A stretch of DNA of 64,000 nt, taken from Bradyrhizobium sp. NP1. GTDB taxonomy: Bacteria > Pseudomonadota > Alphaproteobacteria > Rhizobiales > Xanthobacteraceae. Of the stretch, positions 46,145-56,659 are shown one piece after another. The stretch spans positions 3,016,001 to 3,080,000 of the forward strand of contig NZ_CP127385.1 of the NCBI RefSeq assembly GCF_030378205.1, in the 5' to 3' direction. Position 1 is the stretch's first letter. Each line of letters opens with the position of its first letter. The notes beneath the pieces are model-generated. The model had not been told where the DNA came from. It ran no database searches and worked only from the letters and a program-made list of their open reading frames with translations. A program made the position numbers and the translations under genes.

Positions 46145-47307
46145 AGCGGCTTGATCCGGCGGACGCGCGGTTCGCAGCCATTCCGACTCCGGCGCTGGTG
46201 CTGGATGTCGCCGCACTTGACGCGAACATCGCCCGGATGGCGGCGGTGGCGTCCCGCCACGGCATCGGGCTTCGCCCGCACGCGAAATCGCACAAGTCGG
46301 TGGAGATCGCGCGCCGGCAGTGCGCCGCGGGCGCGATCGGGATTGCGTGCGCCACGTTGGCGGAGGCCGGAGACCTGATCGAAGCGGGGATCCCCGATGT
46401 CCTGGTCACGTCTCCGCTCGCCGGCGCGGAAAAGTGCGCCCGGTTCGTGGAGCTCAGCCGGAATGGCCGGATCGCAGCGGTGGTCGACGATGCAAGTCAG
46501 GTCGCAATGCTCGGTGCAATGGCCGGTGGCGCTGTCCTGGAGTTGGCCATCGATGTCGATGTCGGCCAGGCACGAACCGGCGTCACGACCGTTGAAGACG
46601 CGGTCACGCTCGCGAAAGCCATTGCCGCCGATCGGTCGCTGCGCTTTGTCGGCATTCAGGGCTATGCGGGCCATGCCCAGCACATCACAGACTTCGGTGA
46701 GCGCACGGACGGCGCCCGCCGCGCGGCAGCACGGTTGCGCGAGGTCGTCTCGGCGTTGGCCGGCGTCAAGCTTGAGCCTGGCTTCGTCTCCGGCAGCGGC
46801 ACCGGGACGAGCGAGATCGACATGCGCGAAGGGCCGTACACCGAACTGCAGGTCGGCTCTTATGTCCTGATGGACGCCGAATACCGCACCATACGAGACG
46901 ACAACGCCGATCCGCCGCCGTTTCTTCAATCGCTCTACGTGCTTGCGACCGTCGTATCGACGCAGCGACCGGGAGAGATCACGGTCGATGCCGGAACGAA
47001 GGCGTTAGCGGTCAACGGACCGCCGCCGGATTTCCTGATCGGCGTGGCAGGAGGCGCGCGTTACCGTTTTTGGGGCGATGAGCACGGAGTCATCGCTTTG
47101 CCTCCGGGAGCGCCGGCACCGCCTGCGGGATCGCGCGTTCTGATCCCTGCAACGCATTGCGATCCGACCGTGAACCTGCACGCGGCCTATCACGTCGTGA
47201 TCGATAACGGTCCCGTCGAGGTCTGGCCCATCGGTGGGCGCTACCGGCCCCTGACGCATGGCTCGGAGGTTTGGAGAATGCCGCGCGATGATGGGGCATC
47301 AGCATGA
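46141..47307 (+). CDS. D-threonine aldolase-type PLP enzyme (DSD1 family)
   Basis: 388 residues, fold-III PLP enzyme with an alanine-racemase-like barrel. The PLP lysine is K49 in RPHAKSHK. The C-terminal metal site reads H339-C340-D341. From memory, D-threonine and D-3-hydroxyaspartate aldolases use H-x-D for Mn or Mg, while D-serine dehydratases use H-x-C for Zn; here the spacing gives H-x-D, favouring an aldolase-type reaction. It cleaves or dehydrates a beta-hydroxy-D-amino acid, which could be a ring-opening product of the pathway. Coupled by four-base overlaps on both sides. Confidence 0.8.
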   Translation: MKRLDPADARFAAIPTPALVLDVAALDANIARMAAVASRHGIGLRPHAKSHKSVEIARRQCAAGAIGIACATLAEAGDLIEAGIPDVLVTSPLAGAEKCARFVELSRNGRIAAVVDDASQVAMLGAMAGGAVLELAIDVDVGQARTGVTTVEDAVTLAKAIAADRSLRFVGIQGYAGHAQHITDFGERTDGARRAAARLREVVSALAGVKLEPGFVSGSGTGTSEIDMREGPYTELQVGSYVLMDAEYRTIRDDNADPPPFLQSLYVLATVVSTQRPGEITVDAGTKALAVNGPPPDFLIGVAGGARYRFWGDEHGVIALPPGAPAPPAGSRVLIPATHCDPTVNLHAAYHVVIDNGPVEVWPIGGRYRPLTHGSEVWRMPRDDGASA

Positions 47308-48443
47308 CCTACGATCTCGTCCTGCGTGGAGGCAGGGTGATCGATCCGTCGCAGCAGCTCGACATGATCGCCGACGTCGCCTTCGAGGGCGGCAAGGTCG
47401 TAAAGCTGGCACCCCGGCTCGACCTTGCCGGCTGTGCCGATGTGCGTGACGTGTCCGGATCGCTTGTGGTGCCCGGATTGATCGACCTGCATACCCATGT
47501 CTATTGGGGCGGCACCTCGATCGGCATCGACGGCGAGGAATTTGCGCGCAGGAGCGGGGTCACGACCGCGGTTGACACCGGATCGGCCGGTCCTGGAAAT
47601 TTCGCCGGCTTTCGCAAGCATGTGATCGATCGATCGCACATCCGTATTCTGGCCTATCTTCATGTCTCCTTCGCGGGCATTTTCGCCTATTCAAGGACGG
47701 TGATGGTCGGAGAAAGCGAAGAGATGCGGCTGATGGCGCCGGCCGACGCCGTCCGCGTCGCCGACGAAAACCGCGATGTGATCATCGGCATCAAGGTCCG
47801 TGTCGGAAAATATTCGTCCGGAACCTCAGGCCTGCATCCGCTGAACATCGCGCTTCAGGTCGCTGACGAAACCGGCCTGCCGCTGATGGCGCATATCGAC
47901 GATCCTCCGCCTTCCTATGAGGAGGTCTTGGACCGCTTGCGTCCAGGCGACGTGCTGACGCACGCCTTTCGGCCGTTCCCGAACGCGCCGACGACACGGC
48001 AGGGCAAGGTGAAGCAGGCCGTGCTGGATGCGCGCGGCCGCGGCGTCCTCTTCGACATCGGTCATGGTAAGGGATCGTTCGCCTTCTCGATTGCGCGCGC
48101 GATGCTCGCCCATGGCTTCAAGCCGGACACGATCTCGTCTGACATCCATTCGCTGTGCATCGACGGACCCGTCTTCGACCAGCTCACGACGCTGTCAAAA
48201 TTCCTCTGCCTTGGCATGTCGCTTCCGGACGTGATCGCGGCGTCCACCGTCAACGCGGCTTCTGCGCTCCGGCGGCTCGAACTCGGAACGCTGCGCGCCG
48301 GCTCAGCCGGCGATGCAACGGTGCTGGCGCTTCGGGAAGGGCGCTTCGACTATGTCGACGTTACCGGCGAACACCTGACGGGAGACAAGCGACTGACTTG
48401 CGAGGGCATCGTCGTCGGCGGCCGATGGTGGCATCCGAGATAG
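47304..48443 (+). CDS. Amidohydrolase/deacetylase family metallohydrolase
   Basis: 379 residues, dihydroorotase-like fold. Metal ligands visible: H63 and H65 (DLHTH), a lysine in GIKVRVG that may be the carboxylated bridge, H in LMAHIDDP, H in FDIGHG and the catalytic aspartate in SSDIH. The family (sometimes annotated as amidohydrolase/deacetylase) is often found beside DSD1-type PLP enzymes; the natural substrates are N-acyl or cyclic amino-acid derivatives. Last gene of the cluster D run. No terminator can be seen after it. Confidence 0.82.
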   Translation: MTYDLVLRGGRVIDPSQQLDMIADVAFEGGKVVKLAPRLDLAGCADVRDVSGSLVVPGLIDLHTHVYWGGTSIGIDGEEFARRSGVTTAVDTGSAGPGNFAGFRKHVIDRSHIRILAYLHVSFAGIFAYSRTVMVGESEEMRLMAPADAVRVADENRDVIIGIKVRVGKYSSGTSGLHPLNIALQVADETGLPLMAHIDDPPPSYEEVLDRLRPGDVLTHAFRPFPNAPTTRQGKVKQAVLDARGRGVLFDIGHGKGSFAFSIARAMLAHGFKPDTISSDIHSLCIDGPVFDQLTTLSKFLCLGMSLPDVIAASTVNAASALRRLELGTLRAGSAGDATVLALREGRFDYVDVTGEHLTGDKRLTCEGIVVGGRWWHPR

Positions 48444-48649
48444 GATAGGTGGGCGGTTAAATGGTGGATGTCGCGCTTGGCCGGCCCAGCGTCAACAATG
48501 CGTTTTTCATGCGGTCCTGATCCACTTCCGACGACGGCTTCTCCTCGAACTGACTGATTTGTCCGAGGCGGCAAGCTAGCTTTCGGAGAGGTGATTTCCA
48601 CACCTGGCAGTTGAAGGCGTTGCGCTGGCGGCGGCTCAGACGTGCCTCG

Positions 48650-48934
48650 TCAGCTTGATGTCTTCAGTTGTGTGGAGGGAACGGCTGCATTCCTTTGGCC
48701 GGGCGGACGATAAACAGGCTCGATAGGTGGCCTGGGAATTTCTCTCCTCTTGATCCGATAGGATGCGCCAAGCAGGAGCAGGAACAAGGCTCTGTTGGCA
48801 ACATAGCGAGCAGCGGTTCGGGAGCATTCTGATCCCTGCATAGCGAGCGTCCCCTCGGCGGTCCATATCGACCACCTCCACATACGGCCACGCTTCCGGA
48901 GAGTTGCTTCGTAGATCGCGAACTGATGCGCCAT
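48650..48934 (-). CDS. Small conserved hypothetical protein
   Basis: 94 residues from ATG 48934. Residues about 7-60 (YEATLRKRGRMWRWSIWTAE, then MQGSECSRTAARYVANRALF and LLLLGAS) match, from memory, a family of 70-95-residue hypothetical proteins common in Bradyrhizobium, in which the same W-x-W, GSE-SR and ALFLLLL elements recur. Function unknown. The overlapping minus frame 48636-48941 is an alternative reading but has no such likeness. It stands alone between two catabolic regions. Confidence 0.55.
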   Translation of the reverse strand: MAHQFAIYEATLRKRGRMWRWSIWTAEGTLAMQGSECSRTAARYVANRALFLLLLGASYRIKRREIPRPPIEPVYRPPGQRNAAVPSTQLKTSS

Positions 48935-49284
48935 GGTTCAATGATTTTCTCGAGGTTTCGCTCAGAGATTAGTCGTTACGACAGCTCAAAGGTTCATGTG
49001 CTTTTGTTGCTGCGGCGGCGTTGGGCTGGAGCATTCCGGTTACTCAACGCACCATGCAGCACATCGACCTCTGCTCCTTCATCGAGCTTGATCAGTTTTG
49101 CGGAGTTGTGCTACGCGACGCTGCTTTGGAGCTATAGCCGGTGACCTTCAGCGGGCTCATGTCGCGGCGCTCCGAAGCGTCGCGATCTCGTCAAGGGGCC
49201 GACCGCGGGGCGCGGAGCGGTCATGCCACACGACGCCATGGGCGGCATCAACGCGAACCGATTCCCACTTCGCTCGAAGACGTT
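48935..49284. other. Intergenic stretch, nothing identified
   Basis: This 350-base stretch between the small hypothetical gene and the enoyl-CoA hydratase gene carries only short frames without recognisable domains. Its base composition is less G+C-rich and less codon-like than its surroundings between 48950 and 49090. I see no RNA gene or repeat. The 206 bases at 48444-48649 are likewise without a supported feature. Confidence 0.4.
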
Positions 49285-50103
49285 CTACGCTGGTTTCGTT
49301 TTCCGTTGCTCAAGATAGCCTCGCAGCCGGATCCTGTGGTCGTCTAACGTGAACATGAAGCTCTGGACGTAAGCTTCGTAGGAAATACAGGTCTGGAAGT
49401 CGGCTTCTTCCCCGCGCGCCACGCTGAACTTCGTTGCTGCGACCGCCCGACGTGGGCCGTTTGCTTCGATTTGTGCGGCGAGTTCCTGCGCGCGTGACAG
49501 CAGCCTATCGGCGGGGCAGACCTCGACGAAAAGGCCGGCAGCCTTGCCTTCCTCGGCGTCGATCGCGGCTCCCGTCAACAGCCATTGCTTGGCGCGCAAC
49601 GTTCCGACGATCTTGGGTAGTAAATAGGCGCAGCCCATATCGCAACCAGCTGCGCCGACGCGCCCGAAGGCGAAATGATAGCGGGCCGTCGGCGCCGCGA
49701 TGGCAAAGTCGCAGGCCAAGGCAAGCGCGGCTCCTCCGCCGACCGCGATCCCGTTCACGGCGGCGATCACCGGGAGGTCGATTTCGCGGATGCGCTGGGC
49801 CAATTTGAAACAGTCACGCAGAAGCTGGAACTGAAACTCGCCGTCGAGACCGTCTGGATGGATAATGGTGCCGAGTTCTGCCCCGGCGCAGAACACGGTG
49901 CCGGCACCGGTCAGGATCACCGCACGAATGCCGGCGTCTCGTTCGAGTTCATCAAGCGCGCCGGTGAGGTGTTGCAGCAGCTCCGGATTCAGGGGGTTGC
50001 GCTGCCGCGGGCGGTCGAGCGTAATGGTTGCCACGGCTCCCTGCCGCGTGACCCGGATGGGACCTTCGCCACTCGGCATGTCCCGGTTCGCCGTATCCTT
50101 CAT
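49285..50103 (-). CDS. Enoyl-CoA hydratase/isomerase family protein 1
   Basis: 272 residues from ATG 50103. Crotonase fold: AVATITLDRPRQRNPLNPEL near 24-43, the first oxyanion-hole region AGAELGTI near 75, and the second, GIAVGGGAALALACDF near 115-130, with a glutamate replaced around GRVGAAGCDMG, where hydratases usually have PExxxG. The altered loop (A-A-G-C-D) could mean an isomerase or another crotonase reaction. It is the last gene of the leftward acyl-CoA operon. Named only at family level. Confidence 0.8.
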   Translation of the reverse strand: MKDTANRDMPSGEGPIRVTRQGAVATITLDRPRQRNPLNPELLQHLTGALDELERDAGIRAVILTGAGTVFCAGAELGTIIHPDGLDGEFQFQLLRDCFKLAQRIREIDLPVIAAVNGIAVGGGAALALACDFAIAAPTARYHFAFGRVGAAGCDMGCAYLLPKIVGTLRAKQWLLTGAAIDAEEGKAAGLFVEVCPADRLLSRAQELAAQIEANGPRRAVAATKFSVARGEEADFQTCISYEAYVQSFMFTLDDHRIRLRGYLEQRKTKPA

Positions 50104-50211
50104 GACCCATTCTCCCTTGAATTCAAGAACGTCGCCAGGGATGCCGGCGCTTTCGCCGCCTGTAGTGCTTCACGTCGCGGTATGATTGCGCGATCACCGT
50201 TACACAATGTC

Positions 50212-51081
50212 TCACGACTTGATGCGCGCGAGCAGACGCCTGGCTCGTATCAGATGCGGCCGGTCGAGCATGTTGCCGCCGAGGCCGATGACACCCGCAG
50301 CCGGGTTGCTTGCAAACGCATCCACCACGGCTTGCGCGGCCGCGATCGCGGCTTGCGTCGGCGTGAAGATTTCATTGATGACCGCGACCTGTGCCGGATG
50401 GATCGCCATTTTTCCGGTAAATCCGTCTCGAAGCGCCTCTTCGCATTCGCGGCGCAGCCCTTCGAGATCCCGGAAGGCCGGAAAGACGGAATCGATCGGC
50501 TCGGCGTCGGCCGCGACAGCTCCGAAAAGGCAGAGCGAGCGGGCGAGGCGAAACGGTTCGGTATACCGACCATTCTCATCGCGATTGGTCTGCGCGCCAA
50601 TGGCCGCGGAGAGATCCTCGCCGCCCCAGGTCAAGGCGATCAGTCGCTTGCTCACGCCTTGATAAGTACCGAGATTGAAAACCGCTCGGGCGGTTTCCGT
50701 TGCAATCGCCATGATCTTGATGCTGCCCTCGCTGAGACCGTGCGCTGCCTCTCGCGACTTGAGCCTGGCATCGAGATCGCCCACATCCGTGCCGCCTTCG
50801 GCCTTCGGAAGCACGATGGCGTCAGGCCGCGCAGGCACGACGGCGTCGAGATCGTCGTCGGTCAAGCTGGAGTCGAGCGCGTTCACCCTGACCATGAGGA
50901 GCGGTCGGTCGGGCTTCGCGCCGTGAGCTACGAGGAAGGCATGCGCCAAATTCCGCGCGAGCGGCTTGTTGGCGTGGGAAATCGAGTCTTCGAGGTCGAG
51001 GATCAGCGCATCCGCTCCGGCATCGAATGCCTTGGCAAGCTTCTTCTCTGAATCCGCGGGTACAAACAGCAGCGAACGCAT
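50212..51081 (-). CDS. CitE-like CoA ester lyase (HpcH/HpaI family)
   Basis: 289 residues. Barrel of the citrate-lyase-beta family: RSLLFVPADSEKKLAKAF at the start, ALILDLEDS near 25-34, an arginine in MVRVNAL near 64-70, the glutamate in ATETARAVFN near 138 and GGEDLSAAIG near 165. These enzymes cleave malyl-, citramalyl- or (R)-HMG-CoA. In M. tuberculosis, Rv2498c of this family works beside an acyl-CoA carboxylase and a MaoC hydratase in leucine breakdown (from memory); the same set is found here, so HMG-CoA-type cleavage is the leading guess. Lies 118 bases after the MFS gene. Confidence 0.8.
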   Translation of the reverse strand: MRSLLFVPADSEKKLAKAFDAGADALILDLEDSISHANKPLARNLAHAFLVAHGAKPDRPLLMVRVNALDSSLTDDDLDAVVPARPDAIVLPKAEGGTDVGDLDARLKSREAAHGLSEGSIKIMAIATETARAVFNLGTYQGVSKRLIALTWGGEDLSAAIGAQTNRDENGRYTEPFRLARSLCLFGAVAADAEPIDSVFPAFRDLEGLRRECEEALRDGFTGKMAIHPAQVAVINEIFTPTQAAIAAAQAVVDAFASNPAAGVIGLGGNMLDRPHLIRARRLLARIKS

Positions 51082-51199
51082 GGGCTATCCCGTTTCCTGC
51101 GCGACAGATAATCCATTGTGGCAAGCGAGCTTGTCGCATTCACTGACGTGAACCAAGCCTGATTTCATCAGCGCCATGGCGTTATTCCGCCGGATCACG

Positions 51200-52495
51200 C
51201 TACACCGGCTGTCGAAGCATGACGCCCCGCGTTCGCGCTCGCTCCAGCATCCAGACCAATGGGCAGGAGAGGGCGACCGATGCCGCGAGCGCGAGAAGTC
51301 CGATGGAGAAACCGCCGGTCGCGTCCTTGATCATCCCCAGCGCCAGCGGCCCGAAATATCCGCCGAGGTTGCCGACCGCGCCGATGATCGCGATGCCTGC
51401 TGCCGCGGCGCTACCCGAGAGAGTTGCCACCGGAAGAGCCCAGAACGGCGGTATGGCGGAGAATACGCCGACCGAGGCCAGCGTGAAGCCGGTCATGATC
51501 AAGGCCGGCGTGCCACCTTTGGCGGCAAGGAGTAGTCCCGCGACGGCGACGAGCGCCGGCAGGATCGTATGCCAGAGGCGCTCGCCGCTGCGGTCGGAGT
51601 GAACCGACCACGGAATCATCAGCGCGGCTGTGACGACGGAAGGTATCGCAACGAGCCAGCCGACTTCGCTCACCGAGAAGCCGAGCGCGCGCACGACTTG
51701 CGGCATCCAGAAACCGACTCCGTAAAGGCCCGTGACCACCAGGAGATACCACAGGCAGTAGCCAAGGACACGCGGGTTGCGCAGGGCCTGGCCGACGCCG
51801 TGGATGCGCGCCTCGGCCCGCTGCGCGTTCTCCGCTGCGAGCTTGCTCGTCAGCCAGGCGCGCTCGTCACGATCGAGCCATTCGACGCTTTCGGGCCGGT
51901 CCGGAAGCATGAACAGGACATAGACGCCCACCAGCACCGTGGGCAATCCTTCCAGGATGAACAGCCATTGCCATCCGCGCAGTCCGCCGGCGCCGTCAAG
52001 TCCGAGAAGAGAACTCGATATCGGTGCGCCGATCAGCGTCGACAGCGGGGCCGCGGCGAGAAACAGCGCGATCATGCGCGAGCGCGTGCGCTCGGGAAAC
52101 CAGTACGTCAAATAGAGGATCACGCCCGGAAACAGGCCAGCTTCGGCGAGCCCCAGCAGAAAGCGCGTGGCATAAAAGCTCACCGGCCCCGACACCAGCG
52201 CCATCGCGGCGGAGATCGCGCCCCAGGTGATCATGATACGAGCCAGCCAGACGCGCGCCCCGAAGCGCTCCAGCGCCAGATTGCTCGGTACTTCGCCGAG
52301 GAAGTAGCCGACGAAAAACAGGCCGGCACCCCAGCCGTAGATCGTGGCGGTGAACGCGAGATCCTTGTTCATCGTCAGCGCCGCGAAGCTGACATTGACG
52401 CGGTCGAGGTAGCTCAGGAAGTACATCAGGATGATGATCGGCAGCAGTCGCCATCCGATCTTGCTTACCGTTTGCCGTTCCAGCGTCTTGTCCAT
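51200..52495 (-). CDS. MFS transporter, anion:cation symporter type
   Basis: 431 residues from ATG 52495, preceded by GGGGAG seven bases upstream; ATG 52510 is an alternative. Twelve membrane segments. Family marks: LPIIILMYFLSYLDRVNVSF in segment 1, the GWGAGLFFVGYFLGEVPSN segment 2 region, RFLLGLAEAGLFPGVILYLT in segment 4, and GGLRGWQWLFILEGLPTVLV near 150-170. Members carry organic anions such as phthalate, tartrate or hydroxy-acids. It sits within the acyl-CoA operon and may import the acid that the ligases activate. The frame upstream to 53020 lies inside the MaoC gene and is not coding. Confidence 0.88.
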   Translation of the reverse strand: MDKTLERQTVSKIGWRLLPIIILMYFLSYLDRVNVSFAALTMNKDLAFTATIYGWGAGLFFVGYFLGEVPSNLALERFGARVWLARIMITWGAISAAMALVSGPVSFYATRFLLGLAEAGLFPGVILYLTYWFPERTRSRMIALFLAAAPLSTLIGAPISSSLLGLDGAGGLRGWQWLFILEGLPTVLVGVYVLFMLPDRPESVEWLDRDERAWLTSKLAAENAQRAEARIHGVGQALRNPRVLGYCLWYLLVVTGLYGVGFWMPQVVRALGFSVSEVGWLVAIPSVVTAALMIPWSVHSDRSGERLWHTILPALVAVAGLLLAAKGGTPALIMTGFTLASVGVFSAIPPFWALPVATLSGSAAAAGIAIIGAVGNLGGYFGPLALGMIKDATGGFSIGLLALAASVALSCPLVWMLERARTRGVMLRQPV

Positions 52496-52566
52496 GGCAT
52501 CGCTCCCCATTTTGTCGTCTTTTTTGTTTCGATACACCGCGCGGAAGCAGTTGGATTCGGTGCGGC

Positions 52567-53031
52567 CTATCCAGCCGCGTCCGCCGGACGGCGCCGCATC
52601 AACGCCACGCGCTGACAGTTCGCCACTTCCTGACCCCCCTGGTTGAAGGCCCTGTGCCTGAAGGTGACGAGACCGGCGTCTGGCCGCGATTTGCTTGGCC
52701 GTATCGCCTCCACGCTGGTGACGACGCGAATGCTGTCGCCGTGGAAGACCGGGGCAGGGAAATTGACGTCCGTCATGCCGAGATTGGCGACCGTCGTCTT
52801 CAAGGTGGTGTCGTGCACCGAGATGCCGATCATCAGGCCCAGCGTGAACAGCGAGTTGACCAGCGGCTTGCCGAATTCGGTGCTGGCGGCGAAATGGAAG
52901 TCGATATGCAGGGGTTGCGGGTTGAGGGTCATGTTCGAGAACAGCATGTTGTCCATTTCGGTCACCGTTCTGGTGATCGGATGATCGAACGTCTGCCCCA
53001 CCGAAAACTCCTCGAACCACAATCCCGGCAT
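52567..53031 (-). CDS. MaoC family dehydratase 1
   Basis: 154 residues from ATG 53031, with AAGGAGA upstream. Single hot-dog domain: FEEFSVGQTFDHPITRTVTE at the start, then the substrate motif MTLNPQPLHIDFHFAAST near 33-50 with the N-P-x-x-H-x-D dyad of (R)-specific hydratases. It would hydrate a 2-enoyl-CoA to the R hydroxyacyl-CoA. Between the carboxylase alpha gene (18 bases away) and the MFS gene, upstream of the CitE-like lyase: the order carboxylase, MaoC, CitE fits a 3-methylglutaconyl-CoA hydratase followed by (R)-HMG-CoA lyase. Confidence 0.85.
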   Translation of the reverse strand: MPGLWFEEFSVGQTFDHPITRTVTEMDNMLFSNMTLNPQPLHIDFHFAASTEFGKPLVNSLFTLGLMIGISVHDTTLKTTVANLGMTDVNFPAPVFHGDSIRVVTSVEAIRPSKSRPDAGLVTFRHRAFNQGGQEVANCQRVALMRRRPADAAG

Positions 53032-53049
53032 GATCGTCTCCTTATGACC

Positions 53050-55056
<2,007 letters not shown>

Positions 55057-55064
55057 TGCGGCAC

Positions 55065-56615
55065 TCACATTCGATAGACGGGTCGGGGCGACATATCGCG
55101 CGGTTCGTCCGCGGACAGTGCAAGACAAAGGCCGAGGACGTCCCGGGTCTGTGCTGGCTCGATGATGCCGTCGTCCCAGAGCCGGGCGGTAGCGTAATAG
55201 GGATCGCTTTGCCGCTCGAACTGGTCGCGCGTACGCCGGTCGAGCTCGGCGAGCGCAGCCTCGCCGGCGGCGCCCTTGAGGCTCTGGCGACGCAGCTCGG
55301 TGACGACAGTTGCCGCAACATCCGGGCTCATGGTCGCAAGGCGCGAGTTCGGCCAGGTGAACAGGAAGCGCGGACGGAAGCCGCGGCCGCACATTCCGTA
55401 ATTGCCCGCCCCATAGGAACCGCCGATAAGCACGGTATATTTCGGCACGCGCGCGTTGGAGACGGCATAGACCAGTTTCGCCGAGTGCTTCGCGATGCCG
55501 GTGCGCTCGGCTTCGGTCCCGACCATGAACCCGGTGATGTTCTGAAGAAATAGAAGCGGAATGTGGCGCTGGTCGCACAGCTCGATGAAATGCGCTCCTT
55601 TCACCGCCGATTCGGAGAACAGCACGCCATTGTTGGCCAGGATGCCGACCGGAAAGCCGTGAATGCGCGCGAAGCCCGTCACCAGCGACGAGCCGTAGGC
55701 CGGCTTGAATTCCTGGAAGTCGCTGCCGTCCACGATTCTTGTGATCACCGCGTGCACGTCATAGGGCTTCTTGAGATCGACGGGGACGAGCGACAACAGC
55801 TCTTCCGGATCTTCCGCGGGCGGAACCGATGCGAAAGGTGGTCGCGCAACCCGCCGCAGCGCGCCGAAGCCAAAGATGATTTCACGCACGCGCCCGATCG
55901 CTTCCGTTTCCGTATCAGCGACATGGTCCGTGACGCCGGAGACCGTCGCGTGCATGTCGGCGCCGCCAAGTGTTTCGCCGTCGACGATCTCGTTGATCGC
56001 GGCCTTGACGATGGGAGGCCCGCCGAGATGGATGCGCCCCGTGCCGCGCACCATCACGGCCTGATCGGACAGGGCAGGGATGTATGCCCCGCCGGCCGTG
56101 CAGCCCCCGAATACCGCCGAAATCTGCGGTATGCCCGCCGCCGACATCCGGCATTGGTTGTAAAACGTCCCGCCAAAGTGATCGCGGTCCGGAAACACGC
56201 GATCCTGTTCGGGAAGAAAGGCGCCGCCGCAATCGACCAGGTAAACGCAGGGAAGCCGGTGCTGCTCGGCGATCTCCTGCGCCCGCAGATGCTTGCGAAC
56301 GGTCTCGGCAAAGAACGAGCCGCCTTTGACGGTGGCATCGTTGGCGATGACCATGCAGGGCGTGTCGTGAACGATGCCTATACCCGTGACGATACCCGCC
56401 GACGGCAATTCGCCGCCGTAGAGCCCGTGCGCCGCGAGCGGCGAAAGCTCGAGAAACGGACTTCCCGGATCGAGCAGCAGATCGATCCGGTCGCGCACCG
56501 GGATCTTGCCGCGCGCGCGATGCCGCTCGACGAGAGCCTCGCCGCCGCCCTCCAGCACCGATCGATGCTGGTCCCGCAAGGTTTCGATCAACCCCTCGAA
56601 CTGAAATGCGGGCAT
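55065..56615 (-). CDS. Acyl-CoA carboxylase beta subunit (carboxyltransferase)
   Basis: 516 residues. Carboxyltransferase with N and C crotonase-like halves: [20 protein letters not shown] near 33-52, [20 protein letters not shown] near 93-112, [18 protein letters not shown] near 146-163, and in the C half [20 protein letters not shown] near 330. The motif TVKGGSFF and the [14 protein letters not shown] segment are typical of methylcrotonyl-CoA carboxylase beta. 44 bases after the binding-protein gene. Works with the alpha subunit encoded next. Confidence 0.87.
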   Translation of the reverse strand: MPAFQFEGLIETLRDQHRSVLEGGGEALVERHRARGKIPVRDRIDLLLDPGSPFLELSPLAAHGLYGGELPSAGIVTGIGIVHDTPCMVIANDATVKGGSFFAETVRKHLRAQEIAEQHRLPCVYLVDCGGAFLPEQDRVFPDRDHFGGTFYNQCRMSAAGIPQISAVFGGCTAGGAYIPALSDQAVMVRGTGRIHLGGPPIVKAAINEIVDGETLGGADMHATVSGVTDHVADTETEAIGRVREIIFGFGALRRVARPPFASVPPAEDPEELLSLVPVDLKKPYDVHAVITRIVDGSDFQEFKPAYGSSLVTGFARIHGFPVGILANNGVLFSESAVKGAHFIELCDQRHIPLLFLQNITGFMVGTEAERTGIAKHSAKLVYAVSNARVPKYTVLIGGSYGAGNYGMCGRGFRPRFLFTWPNSRLATMSPDVAATVVTELRRQSLKGAAGEAALAELDRRTRDQFERQSDPYYATARLWDDGIIEPAQTRDVLGLCLALSADEPRDMSPRPVYRM

Positions 56616-56659
56616 TCAGCTATCCTCTCGTTTCAGCGTATGGGCAGGCGCGCGGCGGA

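Noticed and set aside
52496..53020. N-terminal extension of the MFS gene to 53020
   Set aside because: The extra 175 codons overlap the MaoC gene in another frame and precede the conserved first membrane segment; a good ribosome-binding site supports ATG 52495.
55057..55578. N-terminal extension of the biotin carboxylase gene
   Set aside because: Homologues start at MFSSLLVANRGE; the upstream codons are off-frame within the carboxyltransferase gene.
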